64,000 nucleotides of DNA from Olsenella profusa DSM 13989. GTDB taxonomy: Bacteria > Actinomycetota > Coriobacteriia > Coriobacteriales > Atopobiaceae. Location of the stretch: positions 434,001-498,000 of the forward strand of contig NZ_JAUSQK010000001.1 of the NCBI RefSeq assembly GCF_030811115.1, given 5' to 3'. Positions 62,175-64,000 of this stretch are shown here, piece after piece. Position 1 is the first letter of the stretch. Each line of letters starts with the position of its first letter. The notes beneath the pieces are model-generated. The model had not been told where the DNA came from, did no database searches, and worked only from the letters and a program-made list of their open reading frames with translations. The position numbers were made by a program, and so were the translations under genes.

Positions 62175-63032
62175 ATCTGCATCCTGATGGCCCTTGACGC
62201 GGCCGCCTACCTCGCCGGCGCGCTCATCCTCCACAGGCGCGGGGTCAAGCTGCGGCGCAGCAGGTTTGGCCTGGCGCTCGTCTTTGACGGCGAGGATGCC
62301 GACGGCGACGAGCTGCGCATGCTCAACGTGAACGGCACCTACCAGAGCATCTGCTACACCCAGGAGGGCCGCCACTTCGACCTCGTGTGCCTCTACCACC
62401 AGTACTTTGCCGAGGTCATCGCCATCGCACGGGAGACGCTGGGCGCCTGCTACCCGGCGGACGCGCTCGTGCTGGGCGGCGGCGGGTTCTCGTTTCCCAC
62501 GTGGCTCGTGGCACACCAGCCCCAGGCCACCGTCGATGTCGTGGAGATAGATCCCAGGGTCATCAGGCTGGCACGCCAGTACTTCTATCTCGACGAGCTG
62601 GAGGCGCGCACGCATGCCGAGCGCGACGGGCGCCTACGCGTCATCTGCGACGACGGCTGGGAGGTGCTGCGCCGCGGCGCGAGCCGCTGGGACCTCATCG
62701 TGAACGACGCGTTCGGGGCCAAGCGGCCGCTGGGGGCGCTCACCGGGGCACAGGGCGCGCGCGTCGTGCGCGACCACCTCTCAGACCAGGGCATCTACCT
62801 GGCAAACGTGATGGGTGCACTCGAGGGCGGGAAGGCGCGGGCGCTTCGCGAGACGGTGGACGCCTACACGCGGGCCTTCTCGCACGTCTACCTCCTTCCC
62901 GAGAAGCCCGAGGGGCCGCGGCGCCCCGGCGTCAACGCCCTGGTGGCAACCGATCTGGAGCTGCCCATATCCCACCGCTACCGGCTGCGCGCCTCGAGCG
63001 ACCTCCCCAGGCTCAGCGCGGCAAACAGCTGA
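62145..63032 (+). CDS. Membrane-anchored spermidine-synthase-like methyltransferase-fold protein
   Basis: A 295-residue protein with one N-terminal membrane segment (about 7-28) and a class I SAM/spermidine synthase-like fold: ALVLGGGGFSFPTWL (about 106-120), VDVVEIDPRVIRLAR (about 128-142), CDDGWEVLRR and DLIVNDAFGAKRP (about 183-195). Related proteins are annotated as spermidine synthase or fused-MFS spermidine synthase, but many are not true enzymes of polyamine synthesis; I do not assign a substrate. GAGG precedes ATG 62145. Its 3' end overlaps the convergent glycerate kinase gene by 55 bases. Confidence 0.85.
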   Translation: MAQTSRIIIVICILMALDAAAYLAGALILHRRGVKLRRSRFGLALVFDGEDADGDELRMLNVNGTYQSICYTQEGRHFDLVCLYHQYFAEVIAIARETLGACYPADALVLGGGGFSFPTWLVAHQPQATVDVVEIDPRVIRLARQYFYLDELEARTHAERDGRLRVICDDGWEVLRRGASRWDLIVNDAFGAKRPLGALTGAQGARVVRDHLSDQGIYLANVMGALEGGKARALRETVDAYTRAFSHVYLLPEKPEGPRRPGVNALVATDLELPISHRYRLRASSDLPRLSAANS

Positions 63033-64000
63033 TTGGCACGATGGGCGTAGAGCCTGCGCGCATGGGCGAGGCGCGCCTGCATGCTGGCCGCATCAAGCAG
63101 CTCCGGCGCCTCCGTGACGGCAATCACCGCCGAGACCCCCGCAATCGACACGTTCGGCTCGGCCACGCCCACGAGCGCCACGCAGGGGACCCCTCGGCGC
63201 TGGCACGCCGCAGCCACGCCCGAGACCACCTTGCCATGGCTCGTCTGCGCATCCAGCCTGCCCTCGCCCGTTATGCAGAGGCTCGCCCCCCGCAGGCGGC
63301 GACCAAACGCCACCAGATCGAGCACGCGGTCTATGCCGCCCTGTGCGCGGGCGCCCAGAAACGTCACACAGGCGAGACCCAGGCCGCCGGCGGCCCCGGA
63401 CCCCGGGGCACCGGCATCCACGCCCATGCGGAACGTGGAGCGGAGCACCTCGGCATAGCGCGCCATCCCCCGTTCGAGCTCCTCGACCTGCTGCGGCGTC
63501 GCCCCCTTCTGCGGGGCGAAGACGCGTGTGGCACCAAGCTCGCCTACCAGGGGGTTATCGACATCGCACATCACGGTGAAGTGGGCGCCCGCGACGTAGC
63601 GGCGCAACAGGCCGACATCGATGGCCCGCACATGGGCAAGGTCGGCGCCGCTGCCCATGAGCTCGCTGCCGTGCTCGTCCAAAAAGCGTGCGCCCAGCGC
63701 GCGCATGCAGCCCATGCCGCCGTCGTTGGTGGCCGAGCCGCCCACCGCAAGGGAGACGTCCGTGCATCCCTGCATCAGGGCGTCCGAGATGAGCTCGCCC
63801 GTCCCGTAGGTCGACGCGCGCAGGGGATTGCGCTCGTCCGGGCCAAGCAGCGTCAGGCCCGATGCCGCGGCCATCTCGATGATGGCACGACCGGATCCCA
63901 GAAGGCCGTAGCGCGCCTCCACGGGACGCCCCAGAGGGTCATGCACGCGCACCGAGCGCATCTCGCCGCCCATGGCCGCCACGACGGCGTCCACCGTCCC
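62978..64000 (-). CDS. glxK: Glycerate kinase (GlxK/GarK family), N-terminus off the window
   Basis: Phosphorylates D-glycerate with ATP, usually to 2-phosphoglycerate in this family. About 340 codons are visible; the first 40 or so residues (normally IAPDSFKGS and following) lie beyond base 64000. Seen are ALVA-like DAVVAAMGGEM, AVGGSATNDGGMGCMRALG, GAPGSGAAGGLG and CITGEGRLDAQTSHGKVVSGV, all family hallmarks. The stop at 62978 lies inside the convergent spermidine-synthase-like gene. Confidence 0.95.
   Translation of the reverse strand, partial: GTVDAVVAAMGGEMRSVRVHDPLGRPVEARYGLLGSGRAIIEMAAASGLTLLGPDERNPLRASTYGTGELISDALMQGCTDVSLAVGGSATNDGGMGCMRALGARFLDEHGSELMGSGADLAHVRAIDVGLLRRYVAGAHFTVMCDVDNPLVGELGATRVFAPQKGATPQQVEELERGMARYAEVLRSTFRMGVDAGAPGSGAAGGLGLACVTFLGARAQGGIDRVLDLVAFGRRLRGASLCITGEGRLDAQTSHGKVVSGVAAACQRRGVPCVALVGVAEPNVSIAGVSAVIAVTEAPELLDAASMQARLAHARRLYAHRANQLFAALSLGRSLEARSR

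Noticed and set aside
1-64000. CRISPR arrays, rRNA genes, phage genes
   Set aside because: Looked for regularly spaced repeats, rRNA sequence and phage structural or integrase genes; none seen.

Overview
The window is a high-G+C bacterial chromosome segment. Its Firmicutes-like gene order, combined with high G+C, fused or unusual housekeeping proteins, and anaerobic hydrogenase-type chemistry, suggests an anaerobic actinobacterium of class Coriobacteriia, probably Olsenella/Atopobium-like. This placement is inference; no 16S gene is present. Most genes lie on the minus strand, so operons are described here from high to low coordinates.

The backbone is an old syntenic block: greA, lysS, clpC, disA, ispD, ispF, cysS, rlmB, yacP-like, tRNA genes with tuf, rpmG, tRNA-Trp, secE, nusG, rplK, rplA, rplJ, rplL, rpoB. 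This matches the order known from Bacillus subtilis, apart from genes such as radA and sigH that are not seen. It is interrupted three times. (1) Between yacP-like and the tRNA-Tyr/Thr/Met-tuf unit lies an exopolysaccharide operon (9177-20863) with a priming sugar transferase, glycosyltransferases, chain-length regulator, flippase, VanZ-like protein, DegT aminotransferase and ATP-grasp ligase; it contains two decayed glycosyltransferase genes. (2) Between ispF and cysS lies a second polysaccharide segment (24538-33133) with a polymerase, a chain-length protein fused to a degenerate BY-kinase-like domain, an acetyltransferase, three glycosyltransferases and a radical SAM/SPASM enzyme. (3) Between lysS and clpC lies a metallocofactor operon (39327-52793) followed by a two-component/ABC-transporter operon (53017-56601).

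The metallocofactor operon is the highlight. One tightly overlapping transcription unit encodes a NifH-like ATPase, an 822-residue tandem fusion of two nitrogenase component-1-type domains, HypF, HypC, HypD, HypE, a 41-codon ORF, two more nitrogenase component-1-like proteins, HydF and HydE. A TM1266-type 'iron-only hydrogenase system regulator' converges on its end. HypA, HypB, HydG and hydrogenase structural subunits are absent from the window. The simplest reading is a pathway in which Hyp proteins make the Fe-cyanide/CO unit, nitrogenase-like proteins process or carry it, and HydE/HydF finish an [FeFe]-hydrogenase-like or novel cofactor. This is inference from gene content.

At the right end, tatA (with a C-terminal zinc ribbon) faces a spermidine-synthase-like gene whose 5' region was duplicated by an IS1634-type insertion sequence; the flanking direct repeats are 129 bp. 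A glycerate kinase gene runs off the right edge and rpoB runs off the left edge.
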